A stretch of 27,328 nt of DNA from CAZZCN01 sp964652975 (GTDB lineage Bacteria > Bacillota > Clostridia > Saccharofermentanales > UBA5734): the NCBI GenBank assembly GCA_964652975.1, contig CAZZCN010000042.1, positions 1 through 27,328 on the forward strand, given 5' to 3'. The translations under genes and the position numbers were made by a program. This document shows, piece after piece, positions 1 to 7,582 of this stretch (the stretch's first letter is position 1; each line of letters opens with the position of its first letter). The notes under the pieces were generated by a model. The model was not told where the DNA came from. It did not search any database and worked only from the letters and a program-made list of their open reading frames with translations.

Positions 1-554
1 TAGATGTTCATTTTACTGCAGAGATGGAGAATTCACTTGATACTGTAGAGCTTGGAGAAAAGGACTGGGTTGAACTGCTTAAGGAGTTTTATCCTGTTTT
101 TCATGAAAGAATCACGCAGGCAATGAAAACAGTAGAAAAGGTTAAGATGGAAGAGAAACTCCTGGAAGAAAAATGTCCGGAATGCAAGGGACCACTTGTA
201 GAGAAGGAAGGCAGATTCGGTAAATTCATAGCCTGTAAAAATTATCCTGAATGTAAATACACCAAGAATATTGAAGAAGAAGCAAAAGGAAAGTGTCCAT
301 TATGCGGATCTGGCCTGTATGCGAAGGCGACTAAGAAAGCAAGAAGCAGTAAATTCTTTGTCTGTGACAAAAAGGGAACTGACCCAAACTGTCCATTTAT
401 AAGCTGGGATTTACCATTAGAGAACAAGTTCTGTGATGTATGTAAAAGCTATATGGTTCTTAAGAGATTCAAAGGGAAAGCATATCCCAGATGTGGTAAC
501 AAGGATTGCACTACCAACCAACGCAAAGTAAAAAAAGAGGAAGAAACCACTTGA
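1..554 (+). CDS. topA: DNA topoisomerase I, C-terminal fragment (partial)
   Basis: This is the 3' end of the type IA topoisomerase that relaxes negative supercoils; the catalytic part lies before base 1. The frame is open from base 3, and the first residues (DVHFTAEME) match the end of the family's catalytic core. Three four-cysteine zinc-ribbon modules follow: one begins CPECKGPL, the second CPLCGSGL with a distal CDKKGTDPNC, the third CDVCKSYM ending in CGNKDC. Three C-terminal zinc ribbons are usual for Firmicute TopA. The stop codon overlaps the trmFO start by four bases (TTGA), implying translational coupling. The topA-trmFO pairing is common in Firmicutes. The call is firm; only the 5' part is missing because of the window edge. 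Confidence 0.95.
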   Translation, partial: DVHFTAEMENSLDTVELGEKDWVELLKEFYPVFHERITQAMKTVEKVKMEEKLLEEKCPECKGPLVEKEGRFGKFIACKNYPECKYTKNIEEEAKGKCPLCGSGLYAKATKKARSSKFFVCDKKGTDPNCPFISWDLPLENKFCDVCKSYMVLKRFKGKAYPRCGNKDCTTNQRKVKKEEETT

Positions 555-1873
555 AAGCAACAATTGTAGGAGCCGGACTGGCAGGATGCGAAGCCGCGTA
601 TCAACTTACAAGATTCAATATACCGGTCACTTTAATAGATATGAAGCCAGGTTCAATGTCGCCGGCGCATCATTCAACGGATTTTGCCGAACTCGTGTGT
701 AGTAATTCTCTTAAGGCAGACAGAATAGAAAATGCGTGCGGCTTACTTAAAGAAGAGATGAGAATAATCGGATCTCTGTGCATGGCAGCTGCGAATTATG
801 CCAGACTTCCTGCCGGAGGGGCTTTGGCTGTTGACAGGAATAAATTCAGTAACTTCATAATGAATTCAATACAAAATAATCCTTTAATTGAAATAAAAGA
901 ACAAATAGTAGATAGAATTCCAAATGATGATTGTGTTATCATCGCAACAGGACCACTTACCCAGGGAGCACTGTCAGAAGATATCATCAAGGTACTTGAA
1001 ACACAGAATTTAAGCTTCTATGATGCTGCGTCACCAATAGTTACTTTTGAATCCATCAATATGGACATAGCCTTCAGACAGTCAAGGTATGATAAAGGAT
1101 CAGACGATTATATCAATTGTCCTATGAATGACGAACAATACAAGGCATTTCAGGAAGCTCTGATTAATGCTGATGTCGCTCCGATTCATGATTTCGAAGA
1201 CAGAAAAGTTTTTGAAGGGTGCATGCCGATAGAAACAATGGCAAAACGTGGAGAGGATACGATAAGATTTGGTCCGTTAAAACCTGTAGGATTAATGGAT
1301 AAAAGAACAGAAATTCAACCCTTTGCCTGTGTACAGCTGCGTCAGGACAACGAAAGCGCCTCGCTTTACAATCTTGTTGGATTTCAAACCCGGCTTACAT
1401 TTAAATCACAGGAAACTGTATTTCGTATGATACCCGGACTAGAAAATGCAGAGTTTGTAAGATATGGAGTTATGCACAGAAACACATTCATCAAATCACC
1501 AGGTATTTTGAACAATCTCTACCAGTGTATTAAAATACCGAATTTGTTTTTTGCAGGACAGATTACAGGAGTAGAAGGTTATGTAGAGTCTATGGCGTCA
1601 GGAATGTCTGCCGGAATAAATGCTGCTTTGTATCTTTTCGGTAAAGGAGACAAGTTCGAATTGCCTTCCACAACAGTTACGGGAGCTCTTTCCAATTATA
1701 TTTCGGACACCAGTATCAAGCACTTTCAGCCTATGAATTCCAATTTTGGCATAGTTGATTCGCTTCCCGTAAAGGTCAGAAAAAAAGAAGACAGGTATAA
1801 CATGGTTGCCCAGATATCAATCGACATTCTAAAAAAAGAAGCAGAAAAATTAAAATCGATTATGTCATTTTAG
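551..1873 (+). CDS. trmFO: Methylenetetrahydrofolate--tRNA-(uracil-5-)-methyltransferase TrmFO
   Basis: This is the folate- and FAD-dependent enzyme that makes 5-methyluridine at position 54 of tRNA. The dinucleotide-binding motif VGAGLAGCEAA lies at the very N-terminus, followed by CSNSLKAD and EGCMPIE, which carry the two conserved cysteines of the family. I place the start at TTG 551: the FAD motif follows within a few residues as in the family, an AGAGGAAG ribosome binding site lies upstream, and the product is 440 residues, the usual size. A longer reading from ATG 506 would lie inside topA and add 15 residues unlike the family. The start overlaps the topA stop by four bases. After trmFO the usual Firmicute neighbours (xerC, hslV, codY) are absent and a 266-base spacer follows. 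Confidence 0.96.
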   Translation: MKATIVGAGLAGCEAAYQLTRFNIPVTLIDMKPGSMSPAHHSTDFAELVCSNSLKADRIENACGLLKEEMRIIGSLCMAAANYARLPAGGALAVDRNKFSNFIMNSIQNNPLIEIKEQIVDRIPNDDCVIIATGPLTQGALSEDIIKVLETQNLSFYDAASPIVTFESINMDIAFRQSRYDKGSDDYINCPMNDEQYKAFQEALINADVAPIHDFEDRKVFEGCMPIETMAKRGEDTIRFGPLKPVGLMDKRTEIQPFACVQLRQDNESASLYNLVGFQTRLTFKSQETVFRMIPGLENAEFVRYGVMHRNTFIKSPGILNNLYQCIKIPNLFFAGQITGVEGYVESMASGMSAGINAALYLFGKGDKFELPSTTVTGALSNYISDTSIKHFQPMNSNFGIVDSLPVKVRKKEDRYNMVAQISIDILKKEAEKLKSIMSF

Positions 1874-2139
1874 TGAATTTCGTTTTATTTTGGTGACAAA
1901 TCAAGTATAATCATATTGTAGTGAAAATAGTGCATTATTTCCCTCTTTTAAGAGATTATTGGACAGTATGAAAAAGCAATTAATTTATAGTAAAAACAGG
2001 TGACAAATCAGGTGAAATAGTAATGAAAAATAATTTGAAAATCGAATAATTATAAGCAATTAATACATAAAATAAAAAGCAAATAAGTAAAATATCGTAC
2101 ACACATGATATTAATAAAATTTAATCTGGAGGAAATAAC
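1874..2139. other. AT-rich intergenic region with a repeated 12-mer
   Basis: No gene is visible in these 266 bases. GGTGACAAATCA occurs twice, at 1892-1903 and 1999-2010, each followed within a few bases by a GT. A perfect TATAAT lies at 1906-1911 just after the first copy, with a weak -35 candidate (TTTTAT, 1883-1888) 17 bases upstream. The repeated 12-mer could be a regulator site, but this is inference. Nothing resembles a strong terminator after trmFO. The ribosome binding site of the next gene (CTGGAGGAA) sits at the right end. Confidence 0.4.
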
Positions 2140-3222
2140 ATGGCTGGTTTTTTTGGACTTTTTGACTATAACAAGGAAGGACCGGGGGTTTACTTGAACG
2201 AACCTCCTAAAGGGCCGTTCAAGACTTTTTTCACAGTGCTTGGAAGAAAATTCTGGAAGATAATAACTGTGAACATAATGTATTGTATCTTCAGTCTTCC
2301 TGTGATTGTATTGGCTGTGTTAATTGGTATGTATGTGTTTCCTTCAGTTTTACCATTCCTGCAGTTAGAAAATTTCGAAAAATTGCTGGCACCGCTGACA
2401 TCCTCGCAAATAAGCCAAACTGTTTCACAAACAGTTTCTCAGGCTGTTTCACAGGTTGCTGTCAGTGGTAAGGATACAACTGTTGTTCTATCCCCCAAGG
2501 AGGCTGCCGCTGCATTGTTCCTTCTTATAACGGTTACAATGTCAATGGCACTGATTGGTCTTCAGCTTATTGTTCTGGGTCCTGTACAGGCTGGTGTTAC
2601 ATTTATATTCAGAAATTATTCAAGAGAAGAACATGCCTTTATCTGGGGTGACTTTAAGGACCATATGCGTAAGAACTGGAAGCAGTCTGCAGTAACTTCC
2701 TTGATAGGAATAGTCGCCTTCATGATAATCAGTGTTAACATTTCTTTTTATTCTGGCAATCTTGTAGCCAGCAACAATATTCTCAACGGAATATTGACAG
2801 GTATGGTCTTTATACTGCTGTTGATATTTTCAATGATGCAGATGTACATCTATCCTATGATGGTAACATTTAAATTTACAGTAAGACAGTTATATAAGAA
2901 TGCACTTTTACTGACGTTGGCTAGACTGCCTTTTAACATAGGTATTCTGTTGTTGACACTTTTGGTTACATTCGTAATACCGTTCATGTTCATATTCTTT
3001 TTGAGTACAATAGGAATTTTCGCATGCATTGTTTACTATTTGTTTATAGGTTTCGGTCTAAACCTCCTTATCACTAATTTTTATGTATATCGTCAAATGA
3101 AAAAGTATCTTATCGACCCAATACTCCAAAAGGAACAGGAAGAAAAGGAAGCACAGGGAATAATCGACGAAAAAGAAAAAGCAATTTTCAGTGATATAGA
3201 ACAGGAAAGAGATGAAAAATAA
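2140..3222 (+). CDS. YesL/DUF624-like integral membrane protein
   Basis: This 360-residue protein begins like the YesL (DUF624) family: a short GFFGLFDYNKEGPGV stretch, then a basic segment (RKFWKIITVN) leading into the first membrane helix. About six hydrophobic helices are visible, roughly at residues 45-70, 125-155, 182-205, 215-240, 262-285 and 288-315. The C-terminal 35 residues are charged, probably cytoplasmic and helical. It is longer than typical YesL proteins (about 200-220 residues), partly through an extracytoplasmic stretch near residues 87-110 built on a four-residue SQ(T/A)V repeat. YesL proteins often accompany sugar-uptake genes and their function is unknown; here the partner is a patatin-like lipase, whose ATG shares one base with this gene's stop (TAATG). 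A clear GGAGG site precedes the ATG. Confidence 0.75.
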   Translation: MAGFFGLFDYNKEGPGVYLNEPPKGPFKTFFTVLGRKFWKIITVNIMYCIFSLPVIVLAVLIGMYVFPSVLPFLQLENFEKLLAPLTSSQISQTVSQTVSQAVSQVAVSGKDTTVVLSPKEAAAALFLLITVTMSMALIGLQLIVLGPVQAGVTFIFRNYSREEHAFIWGDFKDHMRKNWKQSAVTSLIGIVAFMIISVNISFYSGNLVASNNILNGILTGMVFILLLIFSMMQMYIYPMMVTFKFTVRQLYKNALLLTLARLPFNIGILLLTLLVTFVIPFMFIFFLSTIGIFACIVYYLFIGFGLNLLITNFYVYRQMKKYLIDPILQKEQEEKEAQGIIDEKEKAIFSDIEQERDEK

Positions 3223-4382
3223 TGAACAACGACTATGCACTAGCTCTGGCCGGAGGCGGTACCCGAGGAGCATTCCAGGTCGGTGCATGGAAAGCCATCA
3301 AAGAACTTGACCTGAATATTGTTGCAATTTCCGGAACTTCAATCGGTGCGGTAAATGGCGCTATGATGATCCAGGGTGATGGTGATTTACTGGAGAATAT
3401 ATATAATGATATTGATATAGACAATATCGTTCAAACTAAAAAAACTGCTGACATCAATAACAATATTTTCAATGTCAAGAACATATTTGCCTTTGCCAAT
3501 GATTTTGTCAAAGAGAGGGGTCTTAGCAATGCTCCTTTACGTATGATGCTTGAGAACAATCTGGATGTCAGAAGAATATATGATTCACAAATTGATTTTG
3601 GCATATCTACATTTTCAGTGGATAATCTTAAGCAGCTTGATGTTTTCAAAGAAGATATAGAGATTAATGACCTGATAGACTATATTTTAGCTTCTGCATG
3701 TCTGCCGATATTTAAAATTCAGAAAATCGGAGACAAGAAATTTCTTGATGGTGGAGTTACAAACAATCTTCCTATTGAAATGCTTGCCAAAAAAGGATAC
3801 AAAAGAATATTGGCAATAGATCTTGAGGGCCATGGTATAAAAAAACCATACAAAAACAATGATATATATTTTAAAATAATAAGGCCGTCACAACCTCTTG
3901 GCGGATTGCTGGATTTTAATAAAAGCAAGATAAAATTAAATATCAAGATGGGGTATCTTGATACACTAAAGGCTTTTGCAAAGCTTCAAGGTAATTATTA
4001 TTACTTCGAGCCCGATGAGTTCAAAAAACTGTTAGATCAATTTTCATTACAGACAATTGCAGGATTGGAATTTGCTGCAAGGGAATTCGGGATACAGCGG
4101 TATCAAATTTTTACCAAACGTGACTTTCTCAAGGCTATTGCCAAAAGGCACAAGCAAGCGACGGAAGAATTTTCATTGCTAAAAAACAGTATTACGAGCA
4201 TAAAAGCTGTTAAAGATGAAATTGCCAAAAAAAAGGATGTACCTAATAAAAGCTTTGTTTTGTGCTATTTTACAGCCATGGTTAAAAGAGATCCTCTATT
4301 TTATACACGAAAAGAGACGTTGCTGTTTACGGAATATATCGATGCAGGAAGAGCACTGCTCGAACTAGAAAACAACAACTGA
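3222..4382 (+). CDS. Patatin-like phospholipase
   Basis: The N-terminal domain has the full patatin signature: oxyanion-hole glycines GGGTRG at residues 11-16, the nucleophile elbow GTSIG with Ser40, and the DGG motif with Asp176 (LDGGVTNNLP), giving a Ser-Asp dyad. The fold hydrolyses acyl esters of lipids; the substrate cannot be read from sequence. No signal peptide is visible, so it is probably cytoplasmic or peripheral at the membrane. After about residue 270 there is a 115-residue C-terminal region I do not recognise. The gene overlaps the preceding membrane-protein gene by one base, so the two are almost certainly co-expressed. It converges on dapB with only 15 bases between the stop codons and no terminator in that gap, so the two transcripts may overlap. 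Confidence 0.9.
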   Translation: MNNDYALALAGGGTRGAFQVGAWKAIKELDLNIVAISGTSIGAVNGAMMIQGDGDLLENIYNDIDIDNIVQTKKTADINNNIFNVKNIFAFANDFVKERGLSNAPLRMMLENNLDVRRIYDSQIDFGISTFSVDNLKQLDVFKEDIEINDLIDYILASACLPIFKIQKIGDKKFLDGGVTNNLPIEMLAKKGYKRILAIDLEGHGIKKPYKNNDIYFKIIRPSQPLGGLLDFNKSKIKLNIKMGYLDTLKAFAKLQGNYYYFEPDEFKKLLDQFSLQTIAGLEFAAREFGIQRYQIFTKRDFLKAIAKRHKQATEEFSLLKNSITSIKAVKDEIAKKKDVPNKSFVLCYFTAMVKRDPLFYTRKETLLFTEYIDAGRALLELENNN

Positions 4383-4397
4383 ATAATAATGCATTCA

Positions 4398-5162
4398 CTA
4401 CTCTTTGCTATCAATAAGATCCTTCATCGAATATAGTCCCGGACCCTTGAATGCTATGAATTTGGCTGCAGCTATCGCGCCTTGAGCAAATACATTTCTT
4501 GACTGGGCGCGGTGGGTTATTTCGAGTACTTCCTCGCTGCCGGCGAACAATACTGTATGGTCACCGACAATTGTGCCGCCACGAATAGCGTGGATTCCGA
4601 TTTCGTTCTTCGTCCTTGCTTCATGATTAGCGTGTCTGTCGAATTCATAATTGTATCTGCCGTCGACAGTTTCATTAATTGAATCTGCAATCATCAAGGC
4701 AGTTCCGGAAGGTGCATCGATTTTCATATTGTGATGCGCTTCGATTATCTCAATATCAAAATTATCACTTAATATTGCAGTAGCTTTCTGTGCAAGTGAA
4801 ATAAGAATATTTATACCAAGCGACATGTTGGCGGAAACAAAAACAGGAACTTCCAAGGAAAGGGCATTGTACATATGTTTGTATTCTTCTGAAAGCCCGG
4901 TTGTTGCAATGACTATGGCTTTCTTTTTTGCTCTGGCCAAATCAATTATTGCAGGCAGAGCTTTCATTGTAGAAAAATCGATGATTACATCAAAATCGAT
5001 ATTGCACTCACCGGGTGTTGCAAACACAGGATAATCAAAATCAGACTTTGTATTGATATCCACGCCTCCAACAACCATACAGGAATCGTTTTTATCAAGT
5101 GCCTGTGAAATAACCTTTCCCATCCTGCCATTGCATCCATGCAGTAAAATTCTTGTTATCAT
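4398..5162 (-). CDS. dapB: 4-hydroxy-tetrahydrodipicolinate reductase
   Basis: DapB reduces the product of DapA with NAD(P)H in the diaminopimelate/lysine pathway. The N-terminal dinucleotide motif (HGCNGRMGK, residues 8-16) and the catalytic/substrate motif HHNMKIDAPSGTA (from His143) are both intact. The 254-residue length is typical. A GAGGTG ribosome binding site lies about eight bases before the ATG at 5162. It lies 123 bases downstream of dapA on the same strand, probably in one transcript, and its 3' end runs into the convergent patatin gene. Confidence 0.97.
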   Translation of the reverse strand: MITRILLHGCNGRMGKVISQALDKNDSCMVVGGVDINTKSDFDYPVFATPGECNIDFDVIIDFSTMKALPAIIDLARAKKKAIVIATTGLSEEYKHMYNALSLEVPVFVSANMSLGINILISLAQKATAILSDNFDIEIIEAHHNMKIDAPSGTALMIADSINETVDGRYNYEFDRHANHEARTKNEIGIHAIRGGTIVGDHTVLFAGSEEVLEITHRAQSRNVFAQGAIAAAKFIAFKGPGLYSMKDLIDSKE

Positions 5163-5285
5163 TTATGCGTCACCTCGCCAAATCTATTATTGTTGTCTTG
5201 AAGTAAAACAAGCGTTGACATTTAATGTGTAACACTGCCTAAAATATTGTTACTGCATTAAATTGGATCACAAGTTAAAAGTATA

Positions 5286-6173
5286 TTAGTCACCCTTTTT
5301 AATATTATAAGTTGACAGAACTTTAACTAGATTGGATTTAAGTTCCGGAGACATGTCACAAAGCGGCATCCTGCAAGAGCCGACATTATATCCAAGAATA
5401 TTCATCGCTTCTTTAATAGGAATAGGGTTTACATCGCTGAAAAGTGCTTTTATCAAAGGAACATATTTCAACTGAAGGGAGAGTGATGTTGCAATATCGC
5501 CTGTCAGATATGATTTAACCATTGTATGTGTATCTTCGGGAATGATATTGGCCATGACAGATATTACACCTTTGGCACCTAAGGACAAGAACGGAAGAAC
5601 ATGACCGTCTTCACCGGAGTAGATTGTAAGATCATCGCCGCAAACCTGGGCAACTTCAGCTGCCTGATTAAGATTGCATTCTTTGATTGCAACGATATTA
5701 TCGAGCATTGAAAGCCTTTTGGCGGATTCGGGATTTATGTTCATCCCTGTCCTTGAAGGGACATTATAAACTATGATTGGTAGATTAACAGAATTTGCAA
5801 CCGCCTCAAAGTGGAAACAAAGCCCATTCTGGGAAGTCTTGTTATAGTACGGAGTAACACAGAGCAACGCGTCAGCTCCGGCGTCTTGAGCTTTCTTTGC
5901 AAGATCTACTGCATGGGCGGTATCGTTGCTGCCGGTTCCCGCAATTACCGGAATTCTTTTGTTGACAGAGTCAACAACAAACTTAATGACGCTGATGTGC
6001 TCAGCATCCGGCATGGTAGAAGCTTCACCTGTGGTTCCTGCAACAACAATCGCATCGGTTTTATTAGCTATATGAAACTCGCAAAGCTCCTTGAATTTGG
6101 CAAAGTCAACTCCATCCTCTGTAAACGGTGTAATGATGGCAACTGCACTGCCTGTGAAAATAAGTTTTTTCAT
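5286..6173 (-). CDS. dapA: 4-hydroxy-tetrahydrodipicolinate synthase
   Basis: DapA condenses pyruvate with aspartate semialdehyde, the committed step to diaminopimelate and lysine. Key residues are in place: Thr47 and Thr48 in AGTTGE, Tyr110, Tyr136 in VYNVPSRTG with the following arginine, and the Schiff-base lysine Lys164 in AIKECN. The 295-residue length is normal. A GGGAGGG ribosome binding site lies upstream of the ATG. The gene is transcribed away from queA, and a good promoter (TTGACG, 18-base spacer, TATTAT) lies in the shared 114-base region. I see no lysine riboswitch: the leader is too short and unstructured. Confidence 0.97.
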   Translation of the reverse strand: MKKLIFTGSAVAIITPFTEDGVDFAKFKELCEFHIANKTDAIVVAGTTGEASTMPDAEHISVIKFVVDSVNKRIPVIAGTGSNDTAHAVDLAKKAQDAGADALLCVTPYYNKTSQNGLCFHFEAVANSVNLPIIVYNVPSRTGMNINPESAKRLSMLDNIVAIKECNLNQAAEVAQVCGDDLTIYSGEDGHVLPFLSLGAKGVISVMANIIPEDTHTMVKSYLTGDIATSLSLQLKYVPLIKALFSDVNPIPIKEAMNILGYNVGSCRMPLCDMSPELKSNLVKVLSTYNIKKGD

Positions 6174-6236
6174 ATTAATGTCCCTCCCGTATAGACAATT
6201 GTACTTCGTCTAATTCTTGAAAAATAATTTGTTTAA

Positions 6237-6266
6237 ATAATATCATTCTATATACATATACGTCAA
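6237..6266 (-). promoter_or_regulatory. Predicted sigma-A promoter of dapA
   Basis: Read on the minus strand, a -35 box TTGACG (6266-6261) is followed by an 18-base spacer and a -10 box TATTAT (6242-6237). Initiation would fall near 6230, leaving a leader of about 55 bases to the dapA ATG. It interleaves with the oppositely directed queA promoter, so polymerase binding should be mutually exclusive. Confidence 0.6.
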
Positions 6267-6279
6267 TTTATTTTATAAT
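6251..6279 (+). promoter_or_regulatory. Predicted promoter of queA, implying a leaderless mRNA
   Basis: TATACA at 6251-6256 and a perfect TATAAT at 6274-6279 are separated by 17 bases. Initiation about seven bases downstream falls at about 6286, two bases from the queA ATG at 6288. No Shine-Dalgarno sequence precedes that ATG, which fits a leaderless or near-leaderless message. The -35 box lies inside the spacer of the dapA promoter. Confidence 0.55.
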
Positions 6280-6287
6280 AAACAACC

Positions 6288-7379
6288 ATGAATAAAGAAG
6301 ATTTTAATTATTTTTTGCCTGATGAACTAATTGCTCAGCATCCACCCGAAGAACGTGGGATGTCCCGTTTGCTTTGCCTTGATGGTGATACTGGCGTAAT
6401 ATCCCACAGAATGTTTGCAGATATCAAGGATTATCTAAGATATGGAGACTGCCTTGTTGTTAACAATACAAGGGTTATACCTGCAAGACTTCTCGGTGTC
6501 AGGAAGGATACAAAGGCTCCTGTCGAAGTCCTTTTACTTAAAAGGTTGGACAAAAACTCCTGGGAGGTTATAGTCAAGCCCGGTAAGAAAATGCGGACCG
6601 GACACAGGGTGGTTTTTATAGATGGTGTTCTTGAGGGTGAAATAACAGGGATAGAGGAAAGTGGCAACAGAATCATCCGGTTTGACTTTGAAGGAATCTG
6701 GGAGGAAGTACTCGACCTCGCAGGACAGATTCCGCTTCCGCCTTATATACACGAAAAACTCATGGACAAGGAAAGGTATCAGACAGTCTATTCCAAATAC
6801 AGTGGATCGGCTGCCGCACCAACCGCTGGTCTGCATTTTACCAACGATTTGCTTGCGGAGATTGAAAAGCTGGGTGTGAGTATTGCAGAAGTGACTTTGC
6901 ATGTTGGTTTGGGTACATTCCGACCGGTTAAGGAGTCAGCCATTGAAAATCACATCATGCATTCTGAATATTACGAAGTTACAAAGGACGCTGCAGATAA
7001 AATCAACAACTCAGTAACTCTGGGTGGAAGGATAATAGGTGTGGGAACCACTTCTTGCAGGGTTTTGGAGTCCGTGATGAAAGACCACAGGAAAATACTA
7101 CCAACCAAAGGTGATACAGACATTTTTATATATCCCGGATACGAATTCAAAATACTTGATGCTCTGATTACGAATTTTCATTTGCCGGAGTCGACATTGA
7201 TACTGCTGGTAAGCGCATTTTCAGGTACCGAAAACGTCCGCAAGGCCTATATGGAGGCAATTGAGAACAGATATAGATTTTTCAGTTTTGGAGATGCAAT
7301 GTTGTTGACAAAAAAACATTCCCAACCAGACACAGAACAACAACGAAGCACAGAACAACAACAAAACACAGAACAATAA
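6288..7379 (+). CDS. queA: S-adenosylmethionine:tRNA ribosyltransferase-isomerase
   Basis: QueA transfers and rearranges the ribose of SAM onto 7-aminomethyl-7-deazaguanine in tRNA to give epoxyqueuosine. Family landmarks are clear: the N-terminal FLPDELIAQHPPEERGMSRLL, the central SGSAAAPTAGLHFT, the GTTSCRVLES segment, and the C-terminal LITNFHLPESTLILLVSAF. The start at 6288 is set by homology, as the second-residue region matches the family; there is no ribosome binding site. The last 15-17 residues are not part of the family: they are six-residue units (TEQQRS, TEQQQN, TEQ) translated from the first copies of an 18-bp tandem repeat, and end at a TAA within the third copy. It is followed by tgt, which acts one step earlier in queuosine formation. 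Confidence 0.96.
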   Translation: MNKEDFNYFLPDELIAQHPPEERGMSRLLCLDGDTGVISHRMFADIKDYLRYGDCLVVNNTRVIPARLLGVRKDTKAPVEVLLLKRLDKNSWEVIVKPGKKMRTGHRVVFIDGVLEGEITGIEESGNRIIRFDFEGIWEEVLDLAGQIPLPPYIHEKLMDKERYQTVYSKYSGSAAAPTAGLHFTNDLLAEIEKLGVSIAEVTLHVGLGTFRPVKESAIENHIMHSEYYEVTKDAADKINNSVTLGGRIIGVGTTSCRVLESVMKDHRKILPTKGDTDIFIYPGYEFKILDALITNFHLPESTLILLVSAFSGTENVRKAYMEAIENRYRFFSFGDAMLLTKKHSQPDTEQQRSTEQQQNTEQ

Positions 7380-7544
7380 CTAAACACAGCACAAAAACGA
7401 AACACAGAACAACAACGAAACACAGCACAACAACAAAACACAGAACAAAAACGAAACACAGCACAACAACGAAACACAGAACAACAACGAAAAACAGAAC
7501 AACAACAAAAAACAGAACAACAACAAAATACAGAACAAAAACGA
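7329..7544. repeat. Twelve-copy 18-bp tandem repeat (minisatellite) at the queA 3' end
   Basis: Twelve uninterrupted units of exactly 18 bases follow the approximate consensus AACACAGAACAACAACGA. Variation is confined to a few positions (GAA/GCA, CAA/AAA, CGA/CAA). The plus strand is almost wholly A and C, with only three T residues. Eighteen bases is six codons, so copy-number changes keep frame. The first two units and part of the third encode the QueA tail; a C-to-T change makes TAA at 7377-7379, yet the same frame stays open to TGA 7548-7550. It is not a CRISPR array: the units are contiguous, without spacers. Confidence 0.95.
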
Positions 7545-7582
7545 AAATGAGAATATAATGAAAGACTCAGGTGATATAGTTG

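Noticed and set aside
5215..5245. Plus-strand TTGACA...TAAAAT between dapA and dapB
   Set aside because: The spacer is 19 bases and no plus-strand gene follows; it would only give antisense RNA to dapA.
7329..7544. CRISPR array
   Set aside because: The 18-bp units are contiguous, with no unique spacers and no cas genes nearby.
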